In this document: one piece after another, positions 8,335 to 16,992 of the stretch
Position numbering within the stretch: position 1 is the stretch's first letter
Layout: each line of letters begins with the position of its first letter
NCBI RefSeq assembly: GCF_002095575.1
Contig: NZ_MLJJ01000016.1
Location: 1-64,000 of the forward strand
Source: Pantoea septica
Lineage (GTDB): Bacteria > Pseudomonadota > Gammaproteobacteria > Enterobacterales > Enterobacteriaceae
Direction: 5' to 3'
DNA length: 64,000 nt
Translations under genes and position numbers: made by a program
The notes under the pieces: generated by a model
Seen by the model: the letters and a program-made list of their open reading frames with translations, nothing else
The model's database searches: none
Told to the model about the DNA's origin: nothing

Positions 8335-11018
8335 TATGTTGCTCCTTCGTTAACAAGGCTTTCATAGCAAGCGATCAGGTGTGACTGGCGCTCAGCAGCA
8401 TCTTTAAATGGTTTTTCGCGATACAGCTTTTCTACAGCACGATCCAGAGCCTTATGAGCTTCGCGTAAGGTTTCAGGCATTTTTTTGGGGTCATAGAGGG
8501 TCGATAATGTTTCAGAAGGGAAGTCCTCCCGAACCATCAAAATTTCTTCGGCCAATGCCTCAATTTTTTTTATTTTTTCATCTGAGGCAACAGGCCACGG
8601 GAAAGTGTTATAAACAACGGATGCGGCATATCTATATCGACTTTCGAGGCGACCTCCAACTAATCTCATCCAGTCGTTGTGCATCATAGAAGTCATAATG
8701 CCGAACTGGAAAAGAGAGCCATTAGGTATAAATAAGTTTGCATCAGAACAAATAACATCATGATCTAAAAAACCGATAGGTACGTAATCTCTTCGCTCAG
8801 ATGATACTCGCGGGACCAAAATATAATGACCAGACTCAGGCTGACTTACCTGCATGAAAATATGCGGAGTATCTGCGGTCTTGAGAGCCGCAGCATGACC
8901 GGCTTTAATTCTGAGCTGGCGAACAGCCATTGTGCGATGCTTTAAAGCTGGCATATTGTTAAGGTCTTCTCCCGTAGCATCCTTAAGCCAGAGACACCAG
9001 CGTTCTTTCCCATTTAGGAATTCCGCAGCACCTAAAATTTTCTTAATCCATTTTTTTGTGCCTGGCTCAATGGTAACGAGTTTTTCCATCTCATCACGAT
9101 TAAGCAGGAGATTACCTCCATCAGCGGCCATGTTTCCAAAGAGCATCTGTGGAATGCCAGTATTTAATGGTTTAGTAGATGGGTGAACAATATTATTACC
9201 ACCTTCGACCAGATAAGGGCTTATTCCTGAGACGGATTTAACGTGCAATTTCCCGTCAGAGAGCTGGAACAACCTCCCACCGTTTGAAGTGGCGGATAAA
9301 CCAACAATGATCACATGAACGGCGGCCTTATCCCTTGCATTATTTGACCAGGGGAAAGTCGTGTAAGCGAGATGGATGTTCACGTCTAAATTAAAAATTG
9401 GTTCCCAAAGATTGGCAACTTGCTCGCCTTGGCAAATCGAATTAGTGGATACAAGTGCCATTTCAGCTTTAGATGATGCGATGTATTGGGCACCTTTCCA
9501 GAACCAACAAGCGACATAATCCATTGCGCCAATTTTTTTTCCTTTAAATACGGCAGCCATATCTTCACGTTGTTCGTCGGTACGGCCAACAAAACCGAGG
9601 AAAGGGGGGTTGCCAATTAAATAAACCTCATCTTCAGCTTTCTTGGCGCAAACTGTATGCCAATCAACCTGAAGACTGTTTTCATGATGGATCTTGCCGC
9701 TGTCACGCAATGGCAATGCTGGTGGAGCATAGCCGAACTCTTTTTCCCATTGAGTATTCAGCTGGTGCTCAGTCAGCCAGAGAGAAAGGCGGGCGATCTC
9801 ACATGCAAAGTCGTCAATCTCAATGCCATAGAGGTTTGACAGTGACAGATTCGGCAGGTGAATCGACTGCGGGTCTAATTCACGCATCGCGCGAACAATT
9901 TCCATCTCCAGCTTACGTAGCTCTTTGTAAGCGATGATTAGGAAGTTACCAGATCCACACGCTGGGTCGAAGATTTTGATTTGCTGAATACGTACGTGCA
10001 GCTCGGTGAGCTTGCGCTCACTTTTACGTGCTTTCTCCAGCTCAGCATAGAGCTTGTCCAGAAACAGCGGTTGGATCACCTTCATTATGTTTGAAACTGA
10101 GGTGTAGTGCTGGCCGAGGTTTCCGCGCTGGTTTTCATCAATTACAGCCTGAAACATTGAACCAAAAATATCTGGGTTGATTTCAGACCAGTTCATTGAG
10201 CCGCAGTCAATCAGGATGCGGCGAGCTTTACGGCCAAACTCTGGAATAGGTTCATCAACTTTGAATAAGCCACCGTTGACGTATGGGAAAGCCTGAAGGT
10301 GAACAGGCAGGCTTTGACGTTCAGGTGCATTTGATTTCAGGTTCAGCACGGCAAAGAGGTCAGTAAATAACTGGTCAACATCTGAGCCGTCTTCTTTCGT
10401 GTAAGCCTGAATGGCGTTAGTCAGCTGGTCGCGTTCAAAAATGCCCGTGTCATCCGCGTAGAAGCAGAAGAGCAAGCGAGTTAAGAACACGTTAAGTGCG
10501 TGAATATCTTCTGGTTTTGAGAGGTCATTACGTTCGCGAATAAGATCGAACAGGTCACCCATTTTTTCAGACGCTTTAACGTCGGCTGGGTGCTCGGTAT
10601 ACATGACCGCTTTTTCATAACCAGCTAGCGGCAGGAAGAAAGCATAGTTTTTATGCAGCTCGGACATCGAAACATCCAAACGCTCTTCAGCAGCTAGGTC
10701 GAACGCAACAACGCGAGTGAAATCGGTGACGATCACAAAGCGAATATCGTTCTTGGCAACCACATCTGAAACTTTCAGTTTGTCGGCAACAGTTTCGACA
10801 TCTGAACCAGCAGAAACCGGAGAGAAGTAGATTTTTTTCTTAACAGCAATGTCATTGCCGGTTGCAACGTTACGTGTGTCATCGCCCTTGCGAAGGCGGG
10901 AAATCGTGCTTTTTGAAAAGCCATAAGCATCTAGAAAAGCGAAGATAAATTCTGATGGTGCAACGATGGAACAAGCCTGTTCCATAGACTCGATAATGCG
11001 GGCTTGGGTGATGGCCAT
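8334..11018 (-). CDS. MmeI-like N6-adenine DNA methyltransferase without visible nuclease
   Basis: 894 residues. The SAM-binding motif FDPACGSGNF is at 350-359 and the catalytic (N/D)PP(Y/F) motif is GNPPF at 469-473, which marks an adenine-N6 methyltransferase. The order of helical spacer (160-340), methylase, target-recognition region (about 600-800) and helical C-terminus follows the MmeI/type IIL family. In MmeI the N-terminal 150 residues carry a D..ExK nuclease; here the corresponding strand reads NDIAVKKKIYF and no ExK is seen. The ribosome site AAGGAG lies just upstream. Modification is thus inferred here, with cleavage left to the GIY-YIG partner. Confidence 0.85.
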   Translation of the reverse strand: MAITQARIIESMEQACSIVAPSEFIFAFLDAYGFSKSTISRLRKGDDTRNVATGNDIAVKKKIYFSPVSAGSDVETVADKLKVSDVVAKNDIRFVIVTDFTRVVAFDLAAEERLDVSMSELHKNYAFFLPLAGYEKAVMYTEHPADVKASEKMGDLFDLIRERNDLSKPEDIHALNVFLTRLLFCFYADDTGIFERDQLTNAIQAYTKEDGSDVDQLFTDLFAVLNLKSNAPERQSLPVHLQAFPYVNGGLFKVDEPIPEFGRKARRILIDCGSMNWSEINPDIFGSMFQAVIDENQRGNLGQHYTSVSNIMKVIQPLFLDKLYAELEKARKSERKLTELHVRIQQIKIFDPACGSGNFLIIAYKELRKLEMEIVRAMRELDPQSIHLPNLSLSNLYGIEIDDFACEIARLSLWLTEHQLNTQWEKEFGYAPPALPLRDSGKIHHENSLQVDWHTVCAKKAEDEVYLIGNPPFLGFVGRTDEQREDMAAVFKGKKIGAMDYVACWFWKGAQYIASSKAEMALVSTNSICQGEQVANLWEPIFNLDVNIHLAYTTFPWSNNARDKAAVHVIIVGLSATSNGGRLFQLSDGKLHVKSVSGISPYLVEGGNNIVHPSTKPLNTGIPQMLFGNMAADGGNLLLNRDEMEKLVTIEPGTKKWIKKILGAAEFLNGKERWCLWLKDATGEDLNNMPALKHRTMAVRQLRIKAGHAAALKTADTPHIFMQVSQPESGHYILVPRVSSERRDYVPIGFLDHDVICSDANLFIPNGSLFQFGIMTSMMHNDWMRLVGGRLESRYRYAASVVYNTFPWPVASDEKIKKIEALAEEILMVREDFPSETLSTLYDPKKMPETLREAHKALDRAVEKLYREKPFKDAAERQSHLIACYESLVNEGAT

Positions 11019-11211
11019 GCCACAACTCCTTGGGACATTCTTATTAATTATGAATTGAGAGATACATTCAATACCGGTTTGAGCAATGAGATTACGCTTA
11101 AAAAAACAAACTCTCTATACTAAAACTCGGTTTTATCTACATAACGTTTTGATCCTAGAGATGTCCTACATAAGCAGTTCTACGGAGAATCCTGAATTCG
11201 TCATTACATGC

Positions 11212-11241
11212 CTACTTCCGCTTTTGGCACAAAGCGGACGT
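11212..11241. repeat. Cargo-border palindrome, copy d
   Basis: CTACTTCCGCTTTTGGCACA then AAGCGGACGT; its first 28 bases are almost identical to copy b at 4021. It closes the defence cargo on the side of the leading region. Confidence 0.75.
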
Positions 11242-11253
11242 TAGTGTCAAAAC

Positions 11254-11455
11254 CCTGATGGCCCCCTTCGGCTCCCCGGCGTTGCCGGGTCGTCGAGCCC
11301 TACTCCGCTAACCGGCAGAGCCGGTAAGCTCCGCCGAACCCCTCCGGGGTTCGGGCCTGACGGCTAGGGTCTGATGGCTGACGGCAAGGCTCACCCCTGC
11401 AGCCGGCTGGTGCCGGCGCGCTCACTGGCCACAAAAAGCCGTGGCCGCTGAGGAC
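11254..11455 (+). promoter_or_regulatory. 200-bp hairpin-rich leading-region repeat, copy 1
   Basis: Nearly the same sequence as 14139-14338, in the same orientation. It is GC-rich and packed with short inverted repeats, such as CCCCGGCGTTGCCGGG, ACCGGCAGAGCCGGT, GAACCCCTCCGGGGTTC, GCCGGCTGGTGCCGGC and GTGGCCGCTGAGG near its end. It lies about 270 bases before the DUF4942 gene. Together with the strand logic at oriT it is a candidate single-strand promoter of the Frpo/ssi type. No -35/-10 pair is obvious on duplex DNA. The gap 11019-11722 holds nothing else I can support. Confidence 0.5.
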
Positions 11456-11722
11456 CGGACCGGCACCGTGGCGTGCCGTTCCGGGGCTGTGCCCTGTTCA
11501 TCCTTCCGCGTTCTGTTTCGTTTCCCGGGTCCCTTCGCCGTGCAGAAACCTGGCACCCGGGCGTCTTCACGCAAGGGTCGCATGCTAAACGGCTGCACCC
11601 GGTCCCTTCGGGCTGCGGCTTTGCCGTTTCCCCCTGCGCTCAGCCTGATGCCCGGTCGCCCGTTCTGCCCTCACGGCGAGGAACTCAGAGAAACATCACT
11701 TAAACCACACGGGAGACGCAAC

Positions 11723-13423
11723 ATGTCACAGCAGAACGTCAACACCACGGCTTCAGAATCTAAAGAATCATCTCTTTTTCACGGCCAGGGCGATCATGGC
11801 GGAGCGGGGGAACTGCTGGGCGATAGCTTCTTTGCGCCGGTAGAGTCGGATCTGATTGATTCCCTGCTGGGACGTTATCAGCACACCCGGGCGAAAATTG
11901 AAGCCATCGCCAGCATGGTGACCAGCGGTGAAAACGCGCCTGCGGTGGCGCATTTTATCAGCGGCAATCTGAGCAGCCGCCGGGGCTATTACGGGCGTTC
12001 CGTAAGCGAGATGTTCAGCGTGTCAGGCGCGGTCGCGTCCCTGAATTCAGCATTCTGGCAGGAGGCGCTAGACCTGACGGACGTTTACCAGTACATGCCC
12101 AACGACCGGCGCAACGAGTGGAATGAGCAGATCCGCGAAATGGCCGCACCGGACTTTGAGGAAAAAACAGTCCGCGCCACGTTGTCTGAACTGCTGTTCT
12201 CGCGTGAGAAGTTTTTTGCCGAGCGCATAGACGGCATTTTCCGCAACCTGTCCGGGGAGCACGTCACCAACCGCCCGGAGGGCTTTGGTAAGCGCATGAT
12301 TATGGCGCGAGTGTACGACGAGTGGGGCGGCAACAACTACGATCGCACCGGCTACATTGATGACCTGCGCCAGGTAATCGCGAAATTCATGGGCCGTGAT
12401 GCCACAAGCTACCGTACCACAGACAAAATTCTGCAGATTGCTCGCAAGCGTGCCGGGGAATGGCTGACCCTCGACGGGGGTGCGCTGCGCGTGAAAGCCT
12501 TTCTGAAAGGTACGGCGCATCTTGAAATCCATCCCGATATGGCCTGGCGTCTCAATGACATTCTGGCGTTTCTGTATCCGGCGGCGATCCCGGCGGAGCA
12601 CCGTCAGAAGCCGCGTACAAAGTTGAAGACCTTTAACCTGTCGTCGAACCTGCTGCCGTTCAGCGTGCTGAGCGAACTCAGCGAGCTGGAGATCGAGCGC
12701 ACGGAACCACAGCAGCGTAACCGCTGGGAAGAGCCACGCCAGCCGGTTACCACAAACCCGAATAATCGCCGCTTTAAAAACCTGATGAACTTCGATAAAG
12801 GCGTGCGCGCGGAGGCTGAAAAAGTACTGATCAGCATTGGCGGTGTGAAAATGGCCAGAAACGCGTTTACCTGGTTTGAATTCGATTACGACCCGACCAC
12901 GGCAATTCAGGATATTCAGCTGAGCGGCGCGCTGCCGGATCAGAAAACGCACCAGTTTTACCCGACATCCCAGGCGCTTGCCACGCAGCTGCTTGACGAA
13001 GTGAATATCCAGGAGGGTGAAACCTGCCTGGAGCCAAGTGCGGGTATGGGCGGACTTGCCGATTTGATGCCGCAGACGCAAACCACCTGCGTAGAAATCT
13101 CGCCGTTGCACTGTCGCGTACTGGAGGCCAAAGGGCACACCGTAATTGAAGGCGACTTTCTGCAATGGGCGCAGGAAACCCGCCAGCGCTTTGACGTCGT
13201 GGTGATGAATCCACCCTACAGCGAAGGCCGCGCCGTGGCGCATCTGAATACAGCCGCTGCGCTGGTAAAAGAGGGCGGCCGCCTGGGAGCCATACTGCCA
13301 GCGGGAATGGACAGAAAAGGCGTGCTGCCGGGCTGGGACTGCAGCTGGTCTGAACCTATGGAGGGCATGTTTGCAGGGACGGGGGTACGCGTGGTGCGAC
13401 TCATGGCGTACAAACCGGAATAA
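11723..13423 (+). CDS. DUF4942 / class I SAM-dependent methyltransferase
   Basis: 566 residues from the ATG at 11723, which follows GGGAGA. The frame stays open back to 11441, but that extension runs through the GC-rich repeat and is not protein-like. The N-terminal two thirds match the DUF4942 pattern (YQHTRAKIEAI ... FNLSSNLLPFSVLSELSE). The C-terminus is a methylase: YPTSQALATQLLD, LEPSAGMGGLADLM (SAM site) and VVMNPPYSEGR (NPPY, about 496-499), so an adenine-N6 enzyme. Such genes are common in plasmid leading regions. Modifying the incoming plasmid against host restriction is a plausible role but is inferred. Confidence 0.8.
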   Translation: MSQQNVNTTASESKESSLFHGQGDHGGAGELLGDSFFAPVESDLIDSLLGRYQHTRAKIEAIASMVTSGENAPAVAHFISGNLSSRRGYYGRSVSEMFSVSGAVASLNSAFWQEALDLTDVYQYMPNDRRNEWNEQIREMAAPDFEEKTVRATLSELLFSREKFFAERIDGIFRNLSGEHVTNRPEGFGKRMIMARVYDEWGGNNYDRTGYIDDLRQVIAKFMGRDATSYRTTDKILQIARKRAGEWLTLDGGALRVKAFLKGTAHLEIHPDMAWRLNDILAFLYPAAIPAEHRQKPRTKLKTFNLSSNLLPFSVLSELSELEIERTEPQQRNRWEEPRQPVTTNPNNRRFKNLMNFDKGVRAEAEKVLISIGGVKMARNAFTWFEFDYDPTTAIQDIQLSGALPDQKTHQFYPTSQALATQLLDEVNIQEGETCLEPSAGMGGLADLMPQTQTTCVEISPLHCRVLEAKGHTVIEGDFLQWAQETRQRFDVVVMNPPYSEGRAVAHLNTAAALVKEGGRLGAILPAGMDRKGVLPGWDCSWSEPMEGMFAGTGVRVVRLMAYKPE

Positions 13424-13435
13424 CAGACAGAAAAA

Positions 13436-13456
13436 AGGCAGGGTGTTAACCCTGCC
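13436..13456. terminator. Hairpin after the DUF4942 gene
   Basis: GGCAGGGT-GTTA-ACCCTGCC, preceded by A6 and without a good T tract on the plus strand. It may be an attenuator or an mRNA 3' stabiliser. Confidence 0.4.
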
Positions 13457-13528
13457 AGATTCCGCCCCTGGTATCTGCGACGAAGCCGGGGCATCAGAGA
13501 AACACTGACCACAGAACGGGAGATCAAT

Positions 13529-13903
13529 GTGTCTACAGAGCAAACTGTATCAATGGATAACCAGCCAGTAAACCCGGAATTTTACGATGCTCACGAGCCA
13601 GTGCGCATGGACGCTATACAAGTTATCGCTTCAATGGCAGAGGCAACAGATAGCCCGATGTCCATTTGGGGAAATACTGACAGGGCAGTAGCTGCAGCAG
13701 AAGCGCTATGGGTGTATGCCAGCCGTACTGGCCTCAGCGGAAATGAAGAAAGCGCCTGTGTGGTCGTCCAGGACCTGCTAAACGACCTGATGCACCTGTG
13801 TGAGCAGAAAGGCATAACACATCCGGACATGCCATTCATGTCGATTGTAGACAGCGCGCAGATGAGCTACATGGGAGAAATTGAAGACGACAGTAATCTG
13901 TGA
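13529..13903 (+). CDS. Hypothetical acidic leading-region protein (124 aa)
   Basis: Unrecognised. It begins at a GTG after a GGGAGA ribosome site; the overlapping ATG at 13527 opens a different frame that stops after a few codons. The protein is acidic and mostly helical, with an Ala-rich helix (DRAVAAAEALWVYASR) and a helix-Cys segment (EESACVVVQDLLNDLMHLCEQKG). No membrane segment. It follows the methyltransferase by about 100 bases in the same direction and may be read from the same transcript. Small acidic proteins in leading regions often block host defences, but nothing here proves that. Confidence 0.6.
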   Translation: MSTEQTVSMDNQPVNPEFYDAHEPVRMDAIQVIASMAEATDSPMSIWGNTDRAVAAAEALWVYASRTGLSGNEESACVVVQDLLNDLMHLCEQKGITHPDMPFMSIVDSAQMSYMGEIEDDSNL

Positions 13904-14138
13904 GAGCGGGGCCGTTTGTGGCCCTGCAGCTGCACCTGACCGCGGCTAAAACCGGGCGGCCCTGCGGGCCGGGTAAAGACGGTGCTGACGCACCGTCTCT
14001 CTCCCTTCGCCTGCGCTTTCTCTCTCCGGGACGATGTCTCACGGTCTTCTCTCTCTGCCTCCTGCTGCTCTGCGTTCTGCTGATGTGCTGTAGCTGCTTC
14101 TCCGGTTTCCTGTCCCAGAAGGTCAAAAGTATAAACAG

Positions 14139-14338
14139 CCTGATGGCCCCCTCCGGCTCCCCGGCGTTGCCGGGTCGTCGAGCCCCACTCCGCTAACCGG
14201 CAAAGCCGGTAAGCTCCGCCGAATCCCTTCGGGGTTCGGGCCTGACGGCCAGGGTCTGATGGCGAACGGCCAGGTCAACCCCTGCAGCCGGCTGCGCCGG
14301 CGCGTTCACTGGCCACAAAAGACGTGGCCGCTGAGGAC
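14139..14338 (+). promoter_or_regulatory. 200-bp hairpin-rich leading-region repeat, copy 2
   Basis: Second copy of the repeat at 11254-11455, about 220 bases before the 196-residue gene. The main inverted repeats are kept, with compensating changes in some stems and loops (ACCGGCAAAGCCGGT; GAATCCCTTCGGGGTTC). Further downstream the leader also has the hairpin GATACAAGGG / CCCTTGTATC (14441-14480), and the homology with copy 1 resumes at GCGAGGAACT before the start codon. The segment 13904-14138 adds one more hairpin, GACGGTGCTGACGCACCGTC, near 13978. Confidence 0.5.
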
Positions 14339-14560
14339 GCCCGCGTTGCGGTCGGGTGTGTGCCTGCTCATCTTCGGCGCGGTGGTCATGTTGCGGTACG
14401 TCCCACGCGGCGGGCGAATCCAAGCACCGTCATTCATCAGATACAAGGGTGAAGTGCACGCCTGCGGCGCCCTTGTATCTGCTGCCTGCCATTGCTTCTC
14501 AGCCCTTTGCCGCGAGGAACTAACCGAAACATGAATTAACCACCTGACAGGAGAACCAGC

Positions 14561-15151
14561 ATGCACACAGAAAACGTCAACACCGCCGCTTCAGAATCTC
14601 CCAAAACATGGGGTAACGGCCCGAAAATCTGCGTCAGTGCAAACGATCTGCGCACGCGCTGGCACGTCACAGGCGAAAACGGCGAAAAGTTCACGCCGCC
14701 AGAGGGGAAGCACTACCCGGCACGAAACGGCAGCTATGGCGTAGACGTGCTGCTCCTTGATGAAACAGATGTCATCGCGCTGATGGCTGCCGGACATAAT
14801 GCGTTGCCGTGTCTGGCGAGTTCATGCGGAGGCATGACGGCGCTGTACGACATGGGCGAAAAGGCCGCCGGGCGTTACCTGATTGCCAGCCGTGGCCAGA
14901 TTTTTTACCGCACGGATTCGTGGCAGGAGGTGCGGCAGAAATATGTCCGCCGGGCGTCAGAGGTGCGGAGCGAGGAAGTGCAGAAGTTTCTCGATAACTT
15001 TGACGCGGCGATGGCGGCAGGACTGGACCTCTACAAGGCAAGCGACGTCGCGCGTGGAATTATCTCACTGGAAAATGCCCTGAACCCGGCGACTGAAAAT
15101 CAGGCAACTACTGATAACGCTGATACCACTCTGAACGAGATTCCCTTCTGA
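14561..15151 (+). CDS. Hypothetical leading-region protein sharing its N-terminus with the DUF4942 protein
   Basis: 196 residues, unrecognised. The start ATG follows ACAGGAGA. The first residues (ENVNTAASES) nearly repeat those of the DUF4942 protein (QNVNTTASES), so the leader and first codons are shared, while the rest differs. Soluble, no signal peptide. Visible segments are a beta-rich part up to residue 70 (GSYGVDVLLLDETDVIALMAAG), a Cys/Gly patch (LPCLASSCGG) and a helical C-terminal half with charged helices. The C-terminus ends in NEIPF. The hairpin GCGGCC ... GGCCGCTTTTT follows the stop. Confidence 0.65.
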   Translation: MHTENVNTAASESPKTWGNGPKICVSANDLRTRWHVTGENGEKFTPPEGKHYPARNGSYGVDVLLLDETDVIALMAAGHNALPCLASSCGGMTALYDMGEKAAGRYLIASRGQIFYRTDSWQEVRQKYVRRASEVRSEEVQKFLDNFDAAMAAGLDLYKASDVARGIISLENALNPATENQATTDNADTTLNEIPF

Positions 15152-15157
15152 AAACGT

Positions 15158-15187
15158 TGCGCGGCCTGTTAGGGCGGGCCGCTTTTT
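15158..15187 (+). terminator. Rho-independent terminator
   Basis: GCGCGGCC-tgttagggc-GGGCCGC followed by T5, right after the 196-residue gene. Confidence 0.7.
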
Positions 15188-15215
15188 CGTCTCATCTGAT
15201 TTAAGGAAAACTGAA

Positions 15216-16067
15216 ATGAAAATGCACAATGCGCAGGCAGTGGTTATCGGTCAGGTTGTCAGTACAGTTCTTTACAATCGCGGGCGGGGCGTCGTGTTCG
15301 CCGTTCACGGCGAGCAGAAACCGGCATCAGTCGGATCGCTTTCAGGCTGCGTATCTTATGGCGGTAATGCCACGTTTGATATTGCGTTTGAGAGCGGCGG
15401 AATATCTCGCGGGCTGCCGGAAAGTATCTTGCACGGAAAGCAGTGGAGCATATTCCAGGAAATAAAAAGTGGGGAGGAGACGGCACGCATTGTGAAACAT
15501 GCGGAGTCTGAAGAACGGCGTAAGCAGCAGGAAAAAGAGAAGGAAGAGCGCCTTTATGCCGCTGAGTGCGAGCGTTTAAAAACCGCACCGGAATATGCCG
15601 CGCTCTCGCAGGATAAAAAAGGGGCCGTGCAGGTAACGTCTAATATTCGTAAGGAGCTGAAGGCCAGATTTGCAGGCATTAAATTTTCCGTTCGCAAGCG
15701 CAGTTATGACAGCGTAAGCGTTAACTGGATTGACGGGCCGACAGAGGAGGAAGTAAAAGCCGTAACCGACAAGTACAAAGACAGTTATTTTGACGGTATG
15801 CAGGATATGTCCGTTTCCTGTGCCTCTCCTTTTAATCGTATTTACGGTGGCGTGGGCTACGTTTTTATCGACCGGGATTATTCGGACGTGATGAAGCAAA
15901 AAGCGGTCGATGTGGTTTCTCAAAAATTTAGCGGCAGCCTGGACGGCGAAGAAATTACGCTGGCGCGCTTTAATGCCGGCGAGTTATACAGGGTCGGGCG
16001 CGATTACTTCTGGCACAATCAGGGCGTGCAGGGCGAGATAAACAGAACGCTTGCGGAAATAAAATAA
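15216..16067 (+). CDS. LPD29 domain protein
   Basis: 283 residues with a clear ribosome site (TAAGGA). Residues about 95-125 form a charged coiled helix (KHAESEERRKQQEKEKEERL). After it comes the LPD29 (large polyvalent protein-associated) pattern: NIRKELKARFAGIKFSVRKRSY, then VSVNWIDGPTEEEV and DGMQDMS. LPD domains are found in proteins that plasmids and phages carry into a new host; their exact activity is mostly unknown. The gene is the last plus-strand gene before oriT, so in the transferred strand it would be among the first to enter. Confidence 0.75.
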   Translation: MKMHNAQAVVIGQVVSTVLYNRGRGVVFAVHGEQKPASVGSLSGCVSYGGNATFDIAFESGGISRGLPESILHGKQWSIFQEIKSGEETARIVKHAESEERRKQQEKEKEERLYAAECERLKTAPEYAALSQDKKGAVQVTSNIRKELKARFAGIKFSVRKRSYDSVSVNWIDGPTEEEVKAVTDKYKDSYFDGMQDMSVSCASPFNRIYGGVGYVFIDRDYSDVMKQKAVDVVSQKFSGSLDGEEITLARFNAGELYRVGRDYFWHNQGVQGEINRTLAEIK

Positions 16068-16075
16068 CAAACATT

Positions 16076-16101
16076 GGGGAGCCTGAAGGTTCCCTTTTTT
16101 T
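16076..16101 (+). terminator. Rho-independent terminator of the LPD29 gene
   Basis: GGGGAGCC-TGAA-GGTTCCC followed by T7, ten bases after the stop. Another hairpin, CGCCGCCGGT-attga-ACCGGTGGCG, sits at about 16111-16135. Confidence 0.8.
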
Positions 16102-16326
16102 CGTCTGTTATCCGCCGCCGGTATTGAACCGGTGGCGAATAAATATAAACCGGTGCGATATGCGGAACGGGCCTGACGTGAGAAAAAAGAAGCGTTGTTC
16201 CTGTTGCCCATTCCCGGCATTGAGCCGGGGCGGGTAATTCTGCGGCCTGGCTTCGTTATTGTCTTTAAAATAATCCTACGCAGAAAGATAAAGATGCGTT
16301 GCGCGCTTTGTCAGTTTAAAAGTCTG

Positions 16327-16827
16327 TCAGCCGCTGAAAGCCTTTCGCGGGATCGTGCCTGCTTTGATGGCCTTGTAATGTTTATCAATCAGCATCGCAT
16401 AGTTATAGCGGTTCGTTACGGTTACCGGCAGGTTTTTCATTCCCGCGTTGTACATTCCCACCGCCAGCCACGTTGTGCCGTACTGATTGAAATTGCGGCG
16501 CAGCAGCATGGCACCAATATAAATATTCAGACATGGCTCGCTGAGCAGCTTTTCTTTGCTGAGGCCCGGGTACTCTTTCTGTAAGCGGCGCATTGTGACC
16601 GAATTAATCTGCATGAGGCCGTAATCACTGCTGCCGGGCTTACCATCTTTCGTACGGTTGGTATTAATGGCTCCCGGGTTATAGCGGGACTCCTGCCAGG
16701 CTATGGCGCGCAGATAGTCCGGATCGATGGAATACCATTCGCCGGCTTTAATAAAACAGTCCGCATTCACGCTGGCGGAGAAAATGCCTGTCGCCAGCAG
16801 GGCTGCAGCGTGAGTGAATAAACGCAT
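16327..16827 (-). CDS. Lytic transglycosylase (conjugation type)
   Basis: 166 residues with a Sec signal peptide (about 1-22, ending SVNA). The SLT domain shows AIAWQESRYNPGA with catalytic Glu46, then DYGLMQINS and the MYNAGMKN motif near the end. Proteins of this kind open the peptidoglycan so the transfer machine can pass; F carries a similar gene (orf169, gene X) next to oriT. Location matches: the gene lies just on the leading side of the predicted nic site and reads away from it. No partner gene follows it on the same strand. Confidence 0.9.
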   Translation of the reverse strand: MRLFTHAAALLATGIFSASVNADCFIKAGEWYSIDPDYLRAIAWQESRYNPGAINTNRTKDGKPGSSDYGLMQINSVTMRRLQKEYPGLSKEKLLSEPCLNIYIGAMLLRRNFNQYGTTWLAVGMYNAGMKNLPVTVTNRYNYAMLIDKHYKAIKAGTIPRKAFSG

Positions 16828-16884
16828 TGCGGCTCCTGATTTGAAAAGTTCGGAGGAGATGTCAGGCTCAATAATATCATAAGA

Positions 16885-16992
16885 GTCAGGTTTTTACACA
16901 CCACTCGCAAATTTATTTTTGCGGATCTATTTCTTTAGTATCAGCTAGTTAGTAAGAAATCGTAGAAAATTTAGTCTGAGAGACGATTTCTT
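16885..16992 (-). other. oriT: Predicted oriT with nic-like site on the minus strand
   Basis: Read on the minus strand, hairpin CGCAAAAATAAATTTGCG (16923-16906) is followed by AGTGGTGTGTAAAAACC. In F, as I recall it, a GCAAAAAC/GTTTTTGC hairpin is followed by GTGGGGTGT^GG. The match (GAGTGGTGT^G) puts the nick near 16897/16898. A second inverted repeat, AAGAAATCGT / ACGATTTCTT (16954-16992), fits a relaxosome-protein site. The AT-rich gap 16828-17241 has no gene, and traM follows it. The predicted strand polarity carries the region below 16.9 kb into the recipient first. Confidence 0.7.

Noticed and set aside
8334..11018. Calling the methyltransferase operon BREX or DISARM
   Set aside because: No PglZ/BrxZ, BrxC, DrmA/B or PLD partner is next to it; the methylase is of the MmeI kind.
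11441..11722. N-terminal extension of the DUF4942 methyltransferase by 94 codons
   Set aside because: It starts inside the hairpin-rich repeat, and a good ATG with ribosome site is at 11723.
12068..13543. 491-codon frame antisense to the DUF4942 methyltransferase
   Set aside because: It mirrors a real gene with clear motifs; long antisense frames are common in GC-rich genes, and its sequence shows no family features.
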